A DNA stretch of 27,257 nt from Cytophagaceae bacterium (GTDB lineage: Bacteria > Bacteroidota > Bacteroidia > Cytophagales > Flexibacteraceae). The stretch covers positions 1 to 27,257 of the forward strand of contig CANHWS010000009.1 in NCBI GenBank assembly GCA_947464365.1, given 5' to 3'. A model generated the notes under the pieces. The model saw nothing but the letters and a program-made list of their open reading frames with translations. It searched no databases and was not told where the DNA came from. Positions 8,509 to 16,290 of this stretch are shown in pieces; the first letter of the stretch is position 1, and the number at the start of each line of letters is the position of its first letter. A program made the position numbers and the translations under genes.

Positions 8509-8599
8509 CGATCCAGAGGGCTTGTCACACTAACAACCATCCGACTAAAGGCCAGAATCAGGCAAATGACAAAAACAAATGCAGATATTGACCCCACCA

Positions 8600-8631
8600 C
8601 TTGCAGCTTACATCCTGACACACTACTTTTG
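8600..8631 (+). promoter_or_regulatory. promoter of tRNA-Leu
   Basis: TTG (8601-8603) and TACTTTTG (8624-8631) are separated by 20 bases, matching the Bacteroidota vegetative sigma consensus. The predicted start lies about 45 bases before the mature tRNA. Confidence 0.65.
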
Positions 8632-8680
8632 CAGTCCCTCAGCGCAATAGGGCATTATAAACCCTTTGCGACTCTCAATT

Positions 8681-8764
8681 GGCCAGGTGGTGGAATTGGT
8701 AGACACGCCACTTTGAGGGGGTGGTGCCCTTACGGGTGTAGGAGTTCGACTCTCCTTCTGGTCA
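8681..8764 (+). tRNA. tRNA-Leu (anticodon GAG)
   Basis: Class II tRNA of 84 bases. The acceptor GGCCAGG (8681-8687) pairs with TCTGGTC (8757-8763), and the discriminator is A8764. The anticodon stem is 8708-8712 with 8720-8724, and the loop TTGAGGG holds GAG at 8715-8717. There is a long variable arm (about 8725-8739). The T stem AGGAG/CTCCT (8740-8744, 8752-8756) encloses loop TTCGACT. The D-arm sequence GTGGAATTGGTAGACAC matches bacterial tRNA-Leu(GAG). CCA is not encoded. It has its own promoter and terminator, so it is an independent transcription unit. Confidence 0.95.
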
Positions 8765-8795
8765 CATCATCCCGGTGCTTCGGCATCAAACTATT

Positions 8796-8829
8796 AGCGC
8801 AAGACGGATATTTCTGTCTTGCGCTTTTT
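8796..8829 (+). terminator. rho-independent terminator of tRNA-Leu
   Basis: AGCGCAAGAC (8796-8805) pairs perfectly with GTCTTGCGCT (8816-8825) across a 10-base loop and is followed by TTTT. Confidence 0.88.
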
Positions 8830-8857
8830 GTTTGACTTTTGGGTCGGTATTACGTCT

Positions 8858-8889
8858 GGTTTATGCCCGGAAACCCCAGCTCATAAACC
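8858..8889 (-). terminator. hairpin directly after the lipoprotein stop codon
   Basis: GGTTTATG (8858-8865) is the exact complement of CATAAACC (8882-8889). It starts one base after the lipoprotein gene's stop at 8891. No T tract follows on the minus strand, so termination is uncertain. It lies convergent to the tRNA-Leu terminator. Confidence 0.35.
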
Positions 8890-8890
8890 G

Positions 8891-9922
8891 CTACTTTGCC
8901 CTGATGTAGTCAACCATTTGCCCAGTGGAGCTGACAGTAGTACCCCAACATAGATCCTGATATTGAAAACGGATTCGGCTCGGTGGGATAAGCCTATTGT
9001 CGCCAGTGGTGTCACTACCTACCGGATGCACAAAGAAAGTATGGCTTACTGATGCCACATTGGCACAAGCACCGCCGGACTCACCACTACTAAAACGTGC
9101 AAGCCTGGCATCAAACCTAGGCGGCGACATCCGGAGATCCTGCAGGTATTGCAAATAGGTCAGGATCCAGAGCGGGTTGTATTGATAGATGGCCTGTGTT
9201 GCCAGCACAGAACTCAAAGACAGTTGACTCATGATGATTGTCTGTCCATTGATAGATAGATTCGTTTCATAAGAAAACCGACAACTATCGGCATCATATT
9301 TGGCATTGACAGCTTGAATAACAGCAGGCTGACCAGGGGCCATGCTATAGGCGGTCAGTTCCGATGCAAGTCCGGCATTCCAGCTTCTGACAACGGTGCT
9401 ATCAATTTTGTTAGACAGGCTCTGGATAATACTACTGCCAAAAAGGCCATTTTGATATTGATAAGTACAAACCTGATCGAGTATAGTCGTATTGTTGCTC
9501 ACTATCCTTGATCTAATCAGCTTAGTGATCCTGCCAGCTGCGTTGTATTCGAAGTCAAAAATTGCATTGATATTGGGCGACCAGATCGCAGCAGGTAGGT
9601 TTGTCACCTTAATTTCGGCAGGGCGAAAACCATTGGCCATATAACTAATATTGATCCGACCCTCAACCCCAATTTGGCTAGCTGATCTGATCGTGACGGA
9701 GGTAAGCCTCTGGAGTGCATCGTATCCAAATGCAAAGGCCCACCCTCTTGGGTTTATGGAGTCAAACTTAACTGCAGTAGGTAGGTAACCTGCAATGGCA
9801 AACGGGTTGGTACTGACCTGATTTTGAGCCTTAATGGGCTCCGGATCTGGTGGGGCACAGCCGCTAAGCCCAGCCAGCACGAGTACCAAAAAGCAAATGC
9901 AGCGCAACAAGGTAGATGCCAT
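8891..9922 (-). CDS. lipoprotein with YD-repeat-like segments, function unknown
   Basis: The 343-residue protein begins with a lipoprotein signal: basic start, hydrophobic stretch, and lipobox LSGC with Cys22. The mature part contains spaced segments such as FAFGYDALQRLTSVT, FDFEYNAAGRITKLI and TYQYQNG. These resemble the YD repeats of Rhs-like proteins and the beta-hairpin repeats of Bacteroidota lipoproteins of the DUF4595/DUF5032 type. It lacks an Rhs core, toxin domain or export partner, so it is not a polymorphic toxin. A cell-envelope location is likely and the function is not known. The gene lies 188 bases downstream of the broken tonB copy and has a possible promoter of its own at that copy's end. 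Confidence 0.75.
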   Translation of the reverse strand: MASTLLRCICFLVLVLAGLSGCAPPDPEPIKAQNQVSTNPFAIAGYLPTAVKFDSINPRGWAFAFGYDALQRLTSVTIRSASQIGVEGRINISYMANGFRPAEIKVTNLPAAIWSPNINAIFDFEYNAAGRITKLIRSRIVSNNTTILDQVCTYQYQNGLFGSSIIQSLSNKIDSTVVRSWNAGLASELTAYSMAPGQPAVIQAVNAKYDADSCRFSYETNLSINGQTIIMSQLSLSSVLATQAIYQYNPLWILTYLQYLQDLRMSPPRFDARLARFSSGESGGACANVASVSHTFFVHPVGSDTTGDNRLIPPSRIRFQYQDLCWGTTVSSTGQMVDYIRAK

Positions 9923-10093
9923 TGGCAGATAGCTAAGTTAAGATTTCTGAATTCTAATGTAAGAGGATTATCAGGAATCTTGGTACCGATATCAAGAAAG
10001 AAGACGGATTTTTTTCTACTGGCATTTACTTGCCCACAAAGAGATCGCAACGCCACAAAAATCCGCCAAACAATATTGCCAGCGAGGTCTCGC

Positions 10094-10123
10094 CAAACAT
10101 ATAAAGCAATCTAGCTCGCCAAA
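10094..10123 (-). promoter_or_regulatory. possible promoter of the YD-repeat lipoprotein
   Basis: On the minus strand TTTG (10120-10123) precedes TATGTTTG (10094-10101) with 18 bases between. The -7 box is perfect and the spacing one base short of the usual 19-21. It lies across the final codons of the broken tonB copy and would give a leader of about 165 bases. Confidence 0.35.
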
Positions 10124-10935
10124 CGGAACTTGATTGGTACCGAAACACGGACCTTAACGGCCTTCACATTATTTCTACCAGGGATCCAGTCCGGGAACAG
10201 CTTGACAACCCGCATAGCCTCTTAATCCAAACCAAAGCCTTGACCTTTCAAGATTTTGTGGTCGCTAAGGTGCCCATCTGAGTTCACAACAAACTCGATA
10301 ACAATCGTACCCTGAACCTCAGCTTTCTGCACATTAAATGGATACTTGATATTGGCCTTAGTGAACCGCATCATTTCGGCATCGCCACCTGGGAAACTAG
10401 GTTGCTCCTCGACGACCAAGAAAATCTCTCCCTTCTCTTGCGCTGATGTAATGTCTGTACCTGTACCCGGCGGGCCTTCAACAATGGGTCCAGCAACATC
10501 CGAAGGCTCACCATCATTGGTTTCCGAACCCGGAGCTGCCTGCTTTAGGTCATCAACACTTGGCGGATCTTGCTCATCTACCTTGTCATCATCAACCATC
10601 AGAGGTGGCACATACTTAACCGTATTGGCTGATGGTGGAGGCGGGGATGGATTGGCCATTGCTGGTGGTGGTGGTACAACAGGATCCATCGTTGGTGGGG
10701 TAATCAACTTAGGATCAATCTTCACATCCAATTGGGATATATCCGCAACATCCCCATTGAACCTTTCGGCAAACACAGGTCCAACAACGAACGAGAAAAA
10801 GATGAGACCAGCAATAACGTATGCCTTCAGGACTGTATCCTTGTAGGCACGGCGAAGCTCGAAGGCCCCGTAGGTTTTGTTCCGATCAGCAAACACGATA
10901 TCGTCTGCCATCAGGTACGCATTTGAGTAGTTCAT
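10111..10935 (-). pseudogene. tonB: tonB paralogue interrupted by one nonsense codon
   Basis: The open frame from ATG 10935 stops at TAA 10222-10224 after 237 codons. The same frame then continues without error to TAG 10111-10113 and ends in ...VRVSVPIKFRLAS, as in the intact paralogue at 15376-16203. Where the paralogue has FGLDEEAMRVV this copy has FGLD, stop, EAMRVV, so one Glu codon (GAA or GAG) became TAA. The N-terminus (MNYSNAYLMADDIVFADRN), the membrane helix at about 35-56, the Pro-rich periplasmic linker and the start of the TonB C-terminal domain are well preserved. The truncated product lacks the last 37 residues, including terminal strands that contact TonB-dependent receptors, so it is probably inactive unless the stop is read through. 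The absence of other damage suggests a recent event or a sequencing error. Confidence 0.85.
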
Positions 10936-11790
10936 ACAGTTAAGGGTTTTGATTAAATAGTGGATAAAAGAAAAAAGATCCTTAACACCTTAGATATAAG
11001 GCGATAGTTAGACAGATTATCATGAATCAATAGCTTAATTGCCGAAACACAATTAAGCACGGCAAAACACTTCAGGGATTATGGCTAAGCATCGACGCAT
11101 TTAGCGCCCAAACATCAATGAAGGTCCACATTAGCCACCAAACCAAGTGTATATGGTCTTTAACCCAGGCATTCATTAACGCCAACCTGCAGCTTCCAGA
11201 ATAGAACCGCCAGGTGCTTAAACTAGCCTCCTAACCATGCCTTGAGCTCAGCTACCCTACAAACAAAAATATAAATTGACCATAACACGACATGGGCTAA
11301 ATGGCTCTACTCTAAAGCTAATACGCAGGAAGTACTAGTATTATTGTCGTGACAGCTAATTTTATAACCGTTGTCACTGCCGACTAACCCTTAATCAAAC
11401 TTCACTTCCTAATCAGCTTCATTTATAATCAAGGTCTCATTCCTATGGCATAAGCGTTACAATCGACCCACAATAATATGACCAGCCAACAATCACAAAC
11501 ATGAAAAACCCATAACCCTGCAACCAAGTTCTCAGCTCTAGCCCTCTCAAGATGCAACTTAAGGTCACTACCAGATTATAGTTGCGTCCCTAGAGGCTGT
11601 TTATGCTGTTGCCCATTCCAGCCGCGAATTTGGTCCTTACCAAGGCGAGCGGTATTGATGGCACACTGGGCCTACCCACCAGATAGCGTTGCACAAAGCG
11701 GCTTCAGTCGCACATGGCCTTATCTGCCAATCCTGCCATAGTCCTTAGAAGCCACTCGATATTCATTTCAGAATTTTGCCAGCCTAATCT
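10936..11790. other. 855-base gene-free stretch
   Basis: No convincing coding frame, tRNA or repeat is seen. It separates the end of the phosphorelay operon from the broken tonB copy, both on the minus strand. A perfect -7 element for the minus strand (TATTTTTG, 11264-11271) has only a weak ATG-like -33 partner and would leave a leader of about 330 bases before tonB. The part at about 11590-11760 is more GC-rich than the rest and might be decayed coding sequence, but I cannot identify it. Confidence 0.4.
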
Positions 11791-12390
11791 TTAGGAAATA
11801 CTCTCCATCAGGAACGAATAGAGCGTTTTGCCTGGTTGCACCTTCAACTTAACCATCATCTTATACTTGTGATTTTCAACCGTGCGGCGCGACACAAAAA
11901 GCTTGTCTGCAATCTCACCAGCTGATAGGTTCAGCAGCACCAGCTTGGCAATCTCCAACTCCCGACTTGTGAGGACTTCCTTAAACTTCCACTCAATATT
12001 TTTATTGGATTTGCTGATCTCACTAAACCGCGATAACCGGGCATTGATGACGCTGATGAGGTCATCAAAACTGAAAGGTTTAGCCAAGAAATCGTCAGCC
12101 CCCAGGTTAATGAGGCGCCTCATCACCAGTGGCTCTACTATCGCAGATGCGAAAATGAACGGTATATCCCGATGAAGCTTGTCTGCACGTAGTTTCTGCA
12201 GAAACTCCGCACCATCCATCCCAGGCATCCTGACATCAGAAACGATGACGTCAGGGCGGTGATTCTGGACAATCTCCATGGCCTCTAGGCCATTATTAGC
12301 CTGGAAAACATGGTAGTCGTTAATCTCTAGCAGTACCCGGAGGTTCATTGCCAGATCCGGGTCATCCTCAATTACTAAGATTTTTCTCAT
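11791..12390 (-). CDS. NarL/FixJ-type response regulator (receiver + LuxR HTH)
   Basis: I start at the ATG at 12390, which yields MRKILVIEDDPDL, the normal first strand of a receiver. An upstream ATG at 12453 only adds 21 residues encoded inside the kinase gene. The 199-residue protein has a receiver domain (about 1-120) with acidic pocket EDD (8-10), phosphoacceptor Asp52 (VIVSDVRMPGMDG) and Lys104 (FLAKPF). The linker leads to a LuxR-type helix-turn-helix (about 138-199) with LTSRELEIAKLVLLNLSAGEIADKLFVSRRTVENH. It should bind DNA when phosphorylated. It overlaps the 3' end of the upstream kinase gene by 23 bases, so the two are cotranscribed and probably translationally coupled, which makes that kinase its likely partner. 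Its targets are not visible. Confidence 0.92.
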   Translation of the reverse strand: MRKILVIEDDPDLAMNLRVLLEINDYHVFQANNGLEAMEIVQNHRPDVIVSDVRMPGMDGAEFLQKLRADKLHRDIPFIFASAIVEPLVMRRLINLGADDFLAKPFSFDDLISVINARLSRFSEISKSNKNIEWKFKEVLTSRELEIAKLVLLNLSAGEIADKLFVSRRTVENHKYKMMVKLKVQPGKTLYSFLMESIS

Positions 12391-14194
12391 TAGCGAAACT
12401 GATTGTGAATTCTGTGAACTGATTTTCAATAGACTCAAAGGTAATGGTACCACCCAAGAGGTCCAAAAACTCCTTCACGATTGTTAACCCAAGGCCGGAG
12501 CCTTTGATGAACTCTACGTTAGGTGCCCTATAAAAGCTAAGAAATAGCTTATCCTGAGCCTCCAGTGGGATTCCTATGCCATAGTCCTTAACCTTGAACG
12601 TGATGGCAGCAGGGTCGTATATAACCTTTAGGTCGATAGGTTTGTTTGCTGGCGAATACTTTATTGCATTCTCTATGATGTTTTTGACCACAATTTGCAA
12701 TAACTTTTCGTCCGTGTAGATGGGCCGCGGGGTTCCTACTATCGTTTGCCTAATCCGATTCTCATCATTGATGGAGATTTTATTGGCCACCACCTCCTGC
12801 ACACTATCATGCAGCACAAATGGCTGATGATTGATCTCCACATTGCCAACCTCAACTTTACTCAGGATCAAGAAATCATCAAGAATGTTGGTGATATGCT
12901 TCACCTGGCTACTAATCTTACCTAAATTTGACAGGGCACGCTCCTCATTACCAAGGGACCGTTTGATAATATCTGCACTCAACTCAATATTAGTCAGCGG
13001 CGTCCTGATCTCATGCGAGGTAACATTTATAAACTTTGACTTGATCTGGTTCAGTTGCTTCTCCTTCGTGTTGCTATCATAAAGCCTGATTTCTAATTCG
13101 TGCAGGTCATTAAAGTCCAGCTGAATGCACACAAAACTACGCACATTACTAAGTTTGTCATAGAGGGCAGTTATATTCAACAATATCCAAATTTTAGTGC
13201 CATCTTTTTTCTTAAGCCTTACTTTGCCTTGCCACTCTCCCTTTTCATTCAGGATTTTACGAAGATCCATTAAAGACATGTGTAGTGGATCTTCTAGCTC
13301 AAAAAGGCTTTTTAAGGTAAGGTACCGCCTGTCATCTTCAGTTGACCCTGTGTAATTATAAAACGACTGATTTGCCCACTCAACACCCCCAGAATTACTA
13401 CAGATCATGACCATACTTTTGGTCTTTTCGGCAATAACAGCCAGTTTGCGTGTTTCATAAAGCATTTTCCTGATTTCGGTTTGGTCCCGAGTTATACAAA
13501 TGAGACCACCATCCTGCAATACGGTTAACGTAATGTCCTGAAAGACATTAGAGCCGTTTTTATGTTGCCCCCTAGTTTCCCCATGCCAACTACCTTCCTG
13601 AAAAAGAACTGGCATGTATTGCGATTCAATTACATTTTTTTCGTCTTCATCATAAATGGTATGCCATCCTTTACCAATTAGTTCATCAGGGTGCTCATAG
13701 CCAAATATGTTGGCATGCGACGAATTCATATAGGTATAATTGCCCTCCGTATCTAGCACAGCAATACCATCAGCGGCAGAGTCAAGGGCACTTTTTAGCT
13801 CGTTTAACATGGTTTCCATCTGACCACGTCGGTTGTCGTTGAAACCATAGCCCATCACAAACGCCAGTTCTCCATTTTCATCAAAGATCGGATTCATGGC
13901 TCGGATGCGATATTCCTTTCCATTATTTGTATTGATTGTTTCCTCAAACTGTATGTTAACACCCTCACTAATACACTTATTAAAATAATATCTCCTGCCA
14001 TCAGCTATGCTTGTAGGCTTATTGGCAAATTTGCAATAATCATAATCATCCTTGCCAATGAGCCAGAGACGGCGCTCCTCATTGACAATGGCATTCTTGT
14101 TTATATAGACGTAGCGGTGGTCAACAGAAAAGATGACGATATCAGCCGGGATCATATTGATCATGGCTTCGACTAGGGGGCTACCAGCCCTCAT
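12368..14194 (-). CDS. PAS-PAS-PAS sensor histidine kinase, predicted soluble
   Basis: I choose ATG 14194 (608 residues). The frame is open to a TTG at 14278, which would overlap the preceding receiver gene by 71 bases. Three PAS domains lie at about 10-125, 133-245 and 255-370, the second including AADGIAVLDTEGNYTYMNSSHANIFGY. A HisKA dimerisation helix follows with the phospho-acceptor His394 in VTSHEIRTPLTNIELS. The HATPase domain has the N box NIIENAIKYSP (505-515), G1 DYGIGI (537-542) and G2 GSGLGL (565-570). No transmembrane helix or signal peptide is seen, so it should sense a cytoplasmic signal, but no cofactor-binding residues can be assigned. It lies in a tightly packed operon with three other signalling genes and feeds the downstream LuxR-type regulator. 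Confidence 0.92.
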   Translation of the reverse strand: MRAGSPLVEAMINMIPADIVIFSVDHRYVYINKNAIVNEERRLWLIGKDDYDYCKFANKPTSIADGRRYYFNKCISEGVNIQFEETINTNNGKEYRIRAMNPIFDENGELAFVMGYGFNDNRRGQMETMLNELKSALDSAADGIAVLDTEGNYTYMNSSHANIFGYEHPDELIGKGWHTIYDEDEKNVIESQYMPVLFQEGSWHGETRGQHKNGSNVFQDITLTVLQDGGLICITRDQTEIRKMLYETRKLAVIAEKTKSMVMICSNSGGVEWANQSFYNYTGSTEDDRRYLTLKSLFELEDPLHMSLMDLRKILNEKGEWQGKVRLKKKDGTKIWILLNITALYDKLSNVRSFVCIQLDFNDLHELEIRLYDSNTKEKQLNQIKSKFINVTSHEIRTPLTNIELSADIIKRSLGNEERALSNLGKISSQVKHITNILDDFLILSKVEVGNVEINHQPFVLHDSVQEVVANKISINDENRIRQTIVGTPRPIYTDEKLLQIVVKNIIENAIKYSPANKPIDLKVIYDPAAITFKVKDYGIGIPLEAQDKLFLSFYRAPNVEFIKGSGLGLTIVKEFLDLLGGTITFESIENQFTEFTISFANEKNLSN

Positions 14195-14207
14195 CAGGGC
14201 AATGAGC

Positions 14208-14603
14208 TCAGCTTGCGACGAATTTACTAGCAATGATTCTGGCAAAATGTTGCTGGATGGGTTTTTGGAAGTAGCCAATGACTTGCGGATATTCTAAAGC
14301 CCTCTCTTGGTCCGCTAGACTGCCGGACGAACTGCAGATGAAGACCAAAACGCGCTTGTAACCTGCAAGATACGAGCCGTTCAGGATTTCCCAACCGTTG
14401 TGCCCGTCACCTAGGTCAAGATCCAGAATGACACATAGGCTAGTCTGCTCTTTCTCCTCGTCTTGACTTAGACTAGTAACAGCCTCATCAAAGTCATAGG
14501 CCGAAAGAACTTCAACATCATGCAGACTCAGCTCGTTACTAAGTAATTGCCGATAAACAATGTGCAAGATCGGCTCATCTTCAACAATAAGGATCTTCTT
14601 CAT
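14208..14603 (-). CDS. single-domain response regulator (receiver only)
   Basis: The 131 residues form a stand-alone receiver of the CheY/Spo0F type with no output domain. It shows MKKILIVEDEP with the acidic pair at Glu8-Asp9, phosphoacceptor Asp61 in VILDLDLGDGHNG, and Lys114 in YFQKPI. The Thr/Ser switch position appears to be in FICSSSGS. The ATG overlaps the stop of the preceding gene by four bases (ATGA), and its stop is 13 bases before the kinase ATG. Single-domain receivers between a kinase and a phosphotransfer protein usually act as relay intermediates, which is the role inferred here. Confidence 0.9.
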   Translation of the reverse strand: MKKILIVEDEPILHIVYRQLLSNELSLHDVEVLSAYDFDEAVTSLSQDEEKEQTSLCVILDLDLGDGHNGWEILNGSYLAGYKRVLVFICSSSGSLADQERALEYPQVIGYFQKPIQQHFARIIASKFVAS

Positions 14604-15169
14604 CGCGCAAACTCTTGGTTCAGGTCCAAGGCCTCTAACTCTGATACAACATTATGGATTTTGTCCTGCACCAGTTGCAAACGAGCCAGAAACATCTCGC
14701 ACTGCTCAGTCTCGGCACTGCTATTGGATATCATAACATTTGCATGCTCTGCTACGGTGATAAGGTTAGCCAACACATCATGACTAAGCACTTGGGTAGC
14801 ATTGTTAAGTACACTAGCTACCGTGAAATCTTCTTCGAAATAACTGCTGTTTCTTATAAGCTGAATTAAACGAGAATTGATGTTGGCATTATTTTCTGCA
14901 TGTATCGTATGCACAGGGTTAAGCACCAACTCAACCGAAGACTGTGCTTCGTTGATATCGCTCAGCAAAGCGGTAATGACGGCCAGGCTATCCTTACCGT
15001 ATGAGTACGTCACGAGAATAACATCTGGTTCATAGGTTTTCAGCATCAGCATCAACTCCGCGGTGTCGCGGGGTTGTTCCTTGATCATGTAGCCACTCTT
15101 GATGACCACACACGACAACGAGGTGTCCTTTAGGCATATAATATGAATGCCAACACTGAATCTGGTCAT
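14600..15169 (-). CDS. receiver-like + DHp-like protein lacking an ATPase domain; candidate phosphotransfer protein
   Basis: First gene of the phosphorelay operon, 189 residues. Residues about 5-85 look like a degenerate receiver: alternating hydrophobic strands, TAELMLMLKTYEPDVILVTYS, but no clear phospho-acceptor Asp in the expected place. Residues about 95-185 are helical and contain QVLSHDVLANLITVAEHANVM. This aligns by eye with the H-box of the TPR kinase in this window (RVVSHDLKAPLNRI), placing a candidate phospho-histidine at His130. A second helix, FLARLQLVQDKIHNVVSELEAL, could be the other half of a DHp hairpin. No N, G1 or G2 ATP-binding box follows and the gene ends. That is the architecture of dimeric phosphotransferases such as Spo0B or ChpT, though the family is not recognised with certainty. 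The start codon lies in a 14-base tandem duplication. Confidence 0.7.
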   Translation of the reverse strand: MTRFSVGIHIICLKDTSLSCVVIKSGYMIKEQPRDTAELMLMLKTYEPDVILVTYSYGKDSLAVITALLSDINEAQSSVELVLNPVHTIHAENNANINSRLIQLIRNSSYFEEDFTVASVLNNATQVLSHDVLANLITVAEHANVMISNSSAETEQCEMFLARLQLVQDKIHNVVSELEALDLNQEFAR

Positions 15170-15191
15170 ATTGAGGAGGTCATATTGAGGA
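15164..15191 (-). repeat. 14-base tandem duplication over the start codon of the phosphorelay operon
   Basis: GGTCATATTGAGGA occurs twice in a row (15164-15177 and 15178-15191). Each copy carries an ATGACC on the minus strand. The upstream ATG (15181-15183) opens a five-codon mini-frame, M-T-S-S-I, whose TGA overlaps the true ATG as ATGA. It could couple or limit translation of the first operon gene. Confidence 0.75.
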
Positions 15192-15266
15192 TGGGATGTT
15201 CTTATTTCTTAAAGCGCCTTGCAATTACCCCATAGTTGGTGGGTTTGTCAATAAGTATATGTACTT

Positions 15267-15297
15267 AAAAAATAGGTATTATTACTCAAAATTACAA
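15267..15297 (-). promoter_or_regulatory. possible promoter of the phosphorelay operon
   Basis: On the minus strand TTG (15295-15297) and TATTTTTT (15267-15274) are separated by 20 bases. The -7 box differs from TAnnTTTG at one position. It lies between the tonB terminator and the first operon gene, with a leader of about 90 bases. Confidence 0.35.
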
Positions 15298-15313
15298 TTT
15301 TGGGGTTCGCCAT

Positions 15314-15347
15314 AAAAAAATCCCTCAAGCGAAACAGCCTGAGGGAT
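15314..15347 (-). terminator. rho-independent terminator after tonB
   Basis: ATCCCTCA (15320-15327) pairs with TGAGGGAT (15340-15347) across a 12-base loop. On the minus strand it is followed by a run of seven T (15314-15320). It lies 28 bases after the tonB stop and separates the TonB operon from the signalling operon. Confidence 0.88.
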
Positions 15348-15375
15348 CTCTAATGATGTTAGCAATTAGATAGGC

Positions 15376-16203
15376 CTAGCTAGCCAAACGGAACTTGATC
15401 GGCACCGAAACACGGACCTTTACGGCCTTGCCATTGTTTTTACCAGGGGTCCAGTCCGGGAACATCTTAACGACGCGCATAGCTTCTTCATCCAGACCAA
15501 AACCGTGGCCCTTCAGAATTTTGTGGTCGCTTAGGTGGCCGTCAGAGTTCACGACGAACTCAACATAGACCGTACCTTGCACCTCAGCCTTCTGGGCAGT
15601 GTATGGATACTTAATGTTCTTCTTGACGAAGCTGATCATTTCGCCATCTCCACCCGGGAAAGTAGGCTGCTGCTCAACAACCAAGAAGATTTCTTCCTCG
15701 GCTGGTGGCGGCGCAATGCCTGTACCATTGCCCGATGGACCTTCGACGATCACTTGGTTCGGGTCAGCATTAGGGTCACCTTGGACAGTCTCGGTACCAG
15801 CTACGGCCTTAACCAATTCTTCCTGCTTCGGCGGATCTTCTTCCTTAACCTTGTCGTCATCAACCATCACTGGTGGCACGAATTTGATCGTACTCACTGG
15901 TGGTGGTGGCGGTGCCGAATAGGTCACTGGTGGTGGTGGCGGTACCTTAGGGTCGATCGGCGGAGGGGTGATCAACTTAGGGTCGATTTTCACTTCCACT
16001 TCTTCTTCTTCAACTTCTTCTGGCTTGAACCTCTCGGCAATCACTGGCCCAAAGACAAACGAGAAAAAGATGAGGCCCGCAATCACGTATGCCTTCAGGA
16101 TGGTATCCTTATAGACACGCCGCAGCACAAAGGCCCCGTAGGTTTTGTTCCGCTCCTCAAAGACTATGTCGTCAGACATCAGACTCGCATTTGAGTAGTC
16201 CAT
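15376..16203 (-). CDS. tonB: TonB energy transducer
   Basis: The 275-residue inner-membrane protein links the proton-driven ExbB/ExbD motor to outer-membrane receptors. It has a cytoplasmic N-terminus with FEERNKTYGAFVLRR (15-29), a transmembrane helix at about 35-56, and an acidic then Pro-rich periplasmic spacer (about 60-115, with runs such as PPPPPVSTIKFVPP). The TonB C-terminal domain (about 173-273) contains FPGGDGEMISFVKKNIKYP, a signature of the Bacteroidota TonB family, and ends VRVSVPIKFRL. It is the last gene of the exbB-exbD-exbD-tonB cluster, 87 bases after the second exbD, and is closed by a strong terminator. A near-full-length paralogue with a nonsense codon lies about 5 kb downstream. 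Confidence 0.95.
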   Translation of the reverse strand: MDYSNASLMSDDIVFEERNKTYGAFVLRRVYKDTILKAYVIAGLIFFSFVFGPVIAERFKPEEVEEEEVEVKIDPKLITPPPIDPKVPPPPPVTYSAPPPPPVSTIKFVPPVMVDDDKVKEEDPPKQEELVKAVAGTETVQGDPNADPNQVIVEGPSGNGTGIAPPPAEEEIFLVVEQQPTFPGGDGEMISFVKKNIKYPYTAQKAEVQGTVYVEFVVNSDGHLSDHKILKGHGFGLDEEAMRVVKMFPDWTPGKNNGKAVKVRVSVPIKFRLAS

Positions 16204-16290
16204 CGTTTTACGGTTGTTGGTTAGATTATTAGGGTTGATAATTGTGAGGTAGCATTACGTCTACCTCGATTTTGGGTCGTTGAGCCTGAC

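Noticed and set aside
8566..8835. 89-codon plus-strand frame
   Set aside because: It runs through tRNA-Leu and its terminator, so it is not a protein gene.
8891..9922. Rhs/polymorphic toxin interpretation of the YD-repeat-like lipoprotein
   Set aside because: Only a few weak repeat-like segments, no Rhs core or toxin domain and no immunity gene. The lipobox points to an envelope lipoprotein.
10346..10846. 166-codon plus-strand frame across the broken tonB copy
   Set aside because: Same cause: it is antisense to the conserved tonB frame and low in complexity (Gly runs).
11590..11760. Possible insertion-sequence remnant in the 855-base gap
   Set aside because: No terminal inverted repeats and no transposase-like frame could be identified on either strand.
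12391..12453. Upstream ATG for the LuxR-type regulator
   Set aside because: It would add 21 residues encoded wholly within the kinase gene before the canonical receiver start MRKILVIEDD.
15535..16194. 219-codon plus-strand frame across tonB
   Set aside because: It is the antisense of the tonB Pro-rich region, giving runs of Trp and Arg with no family resemblance.
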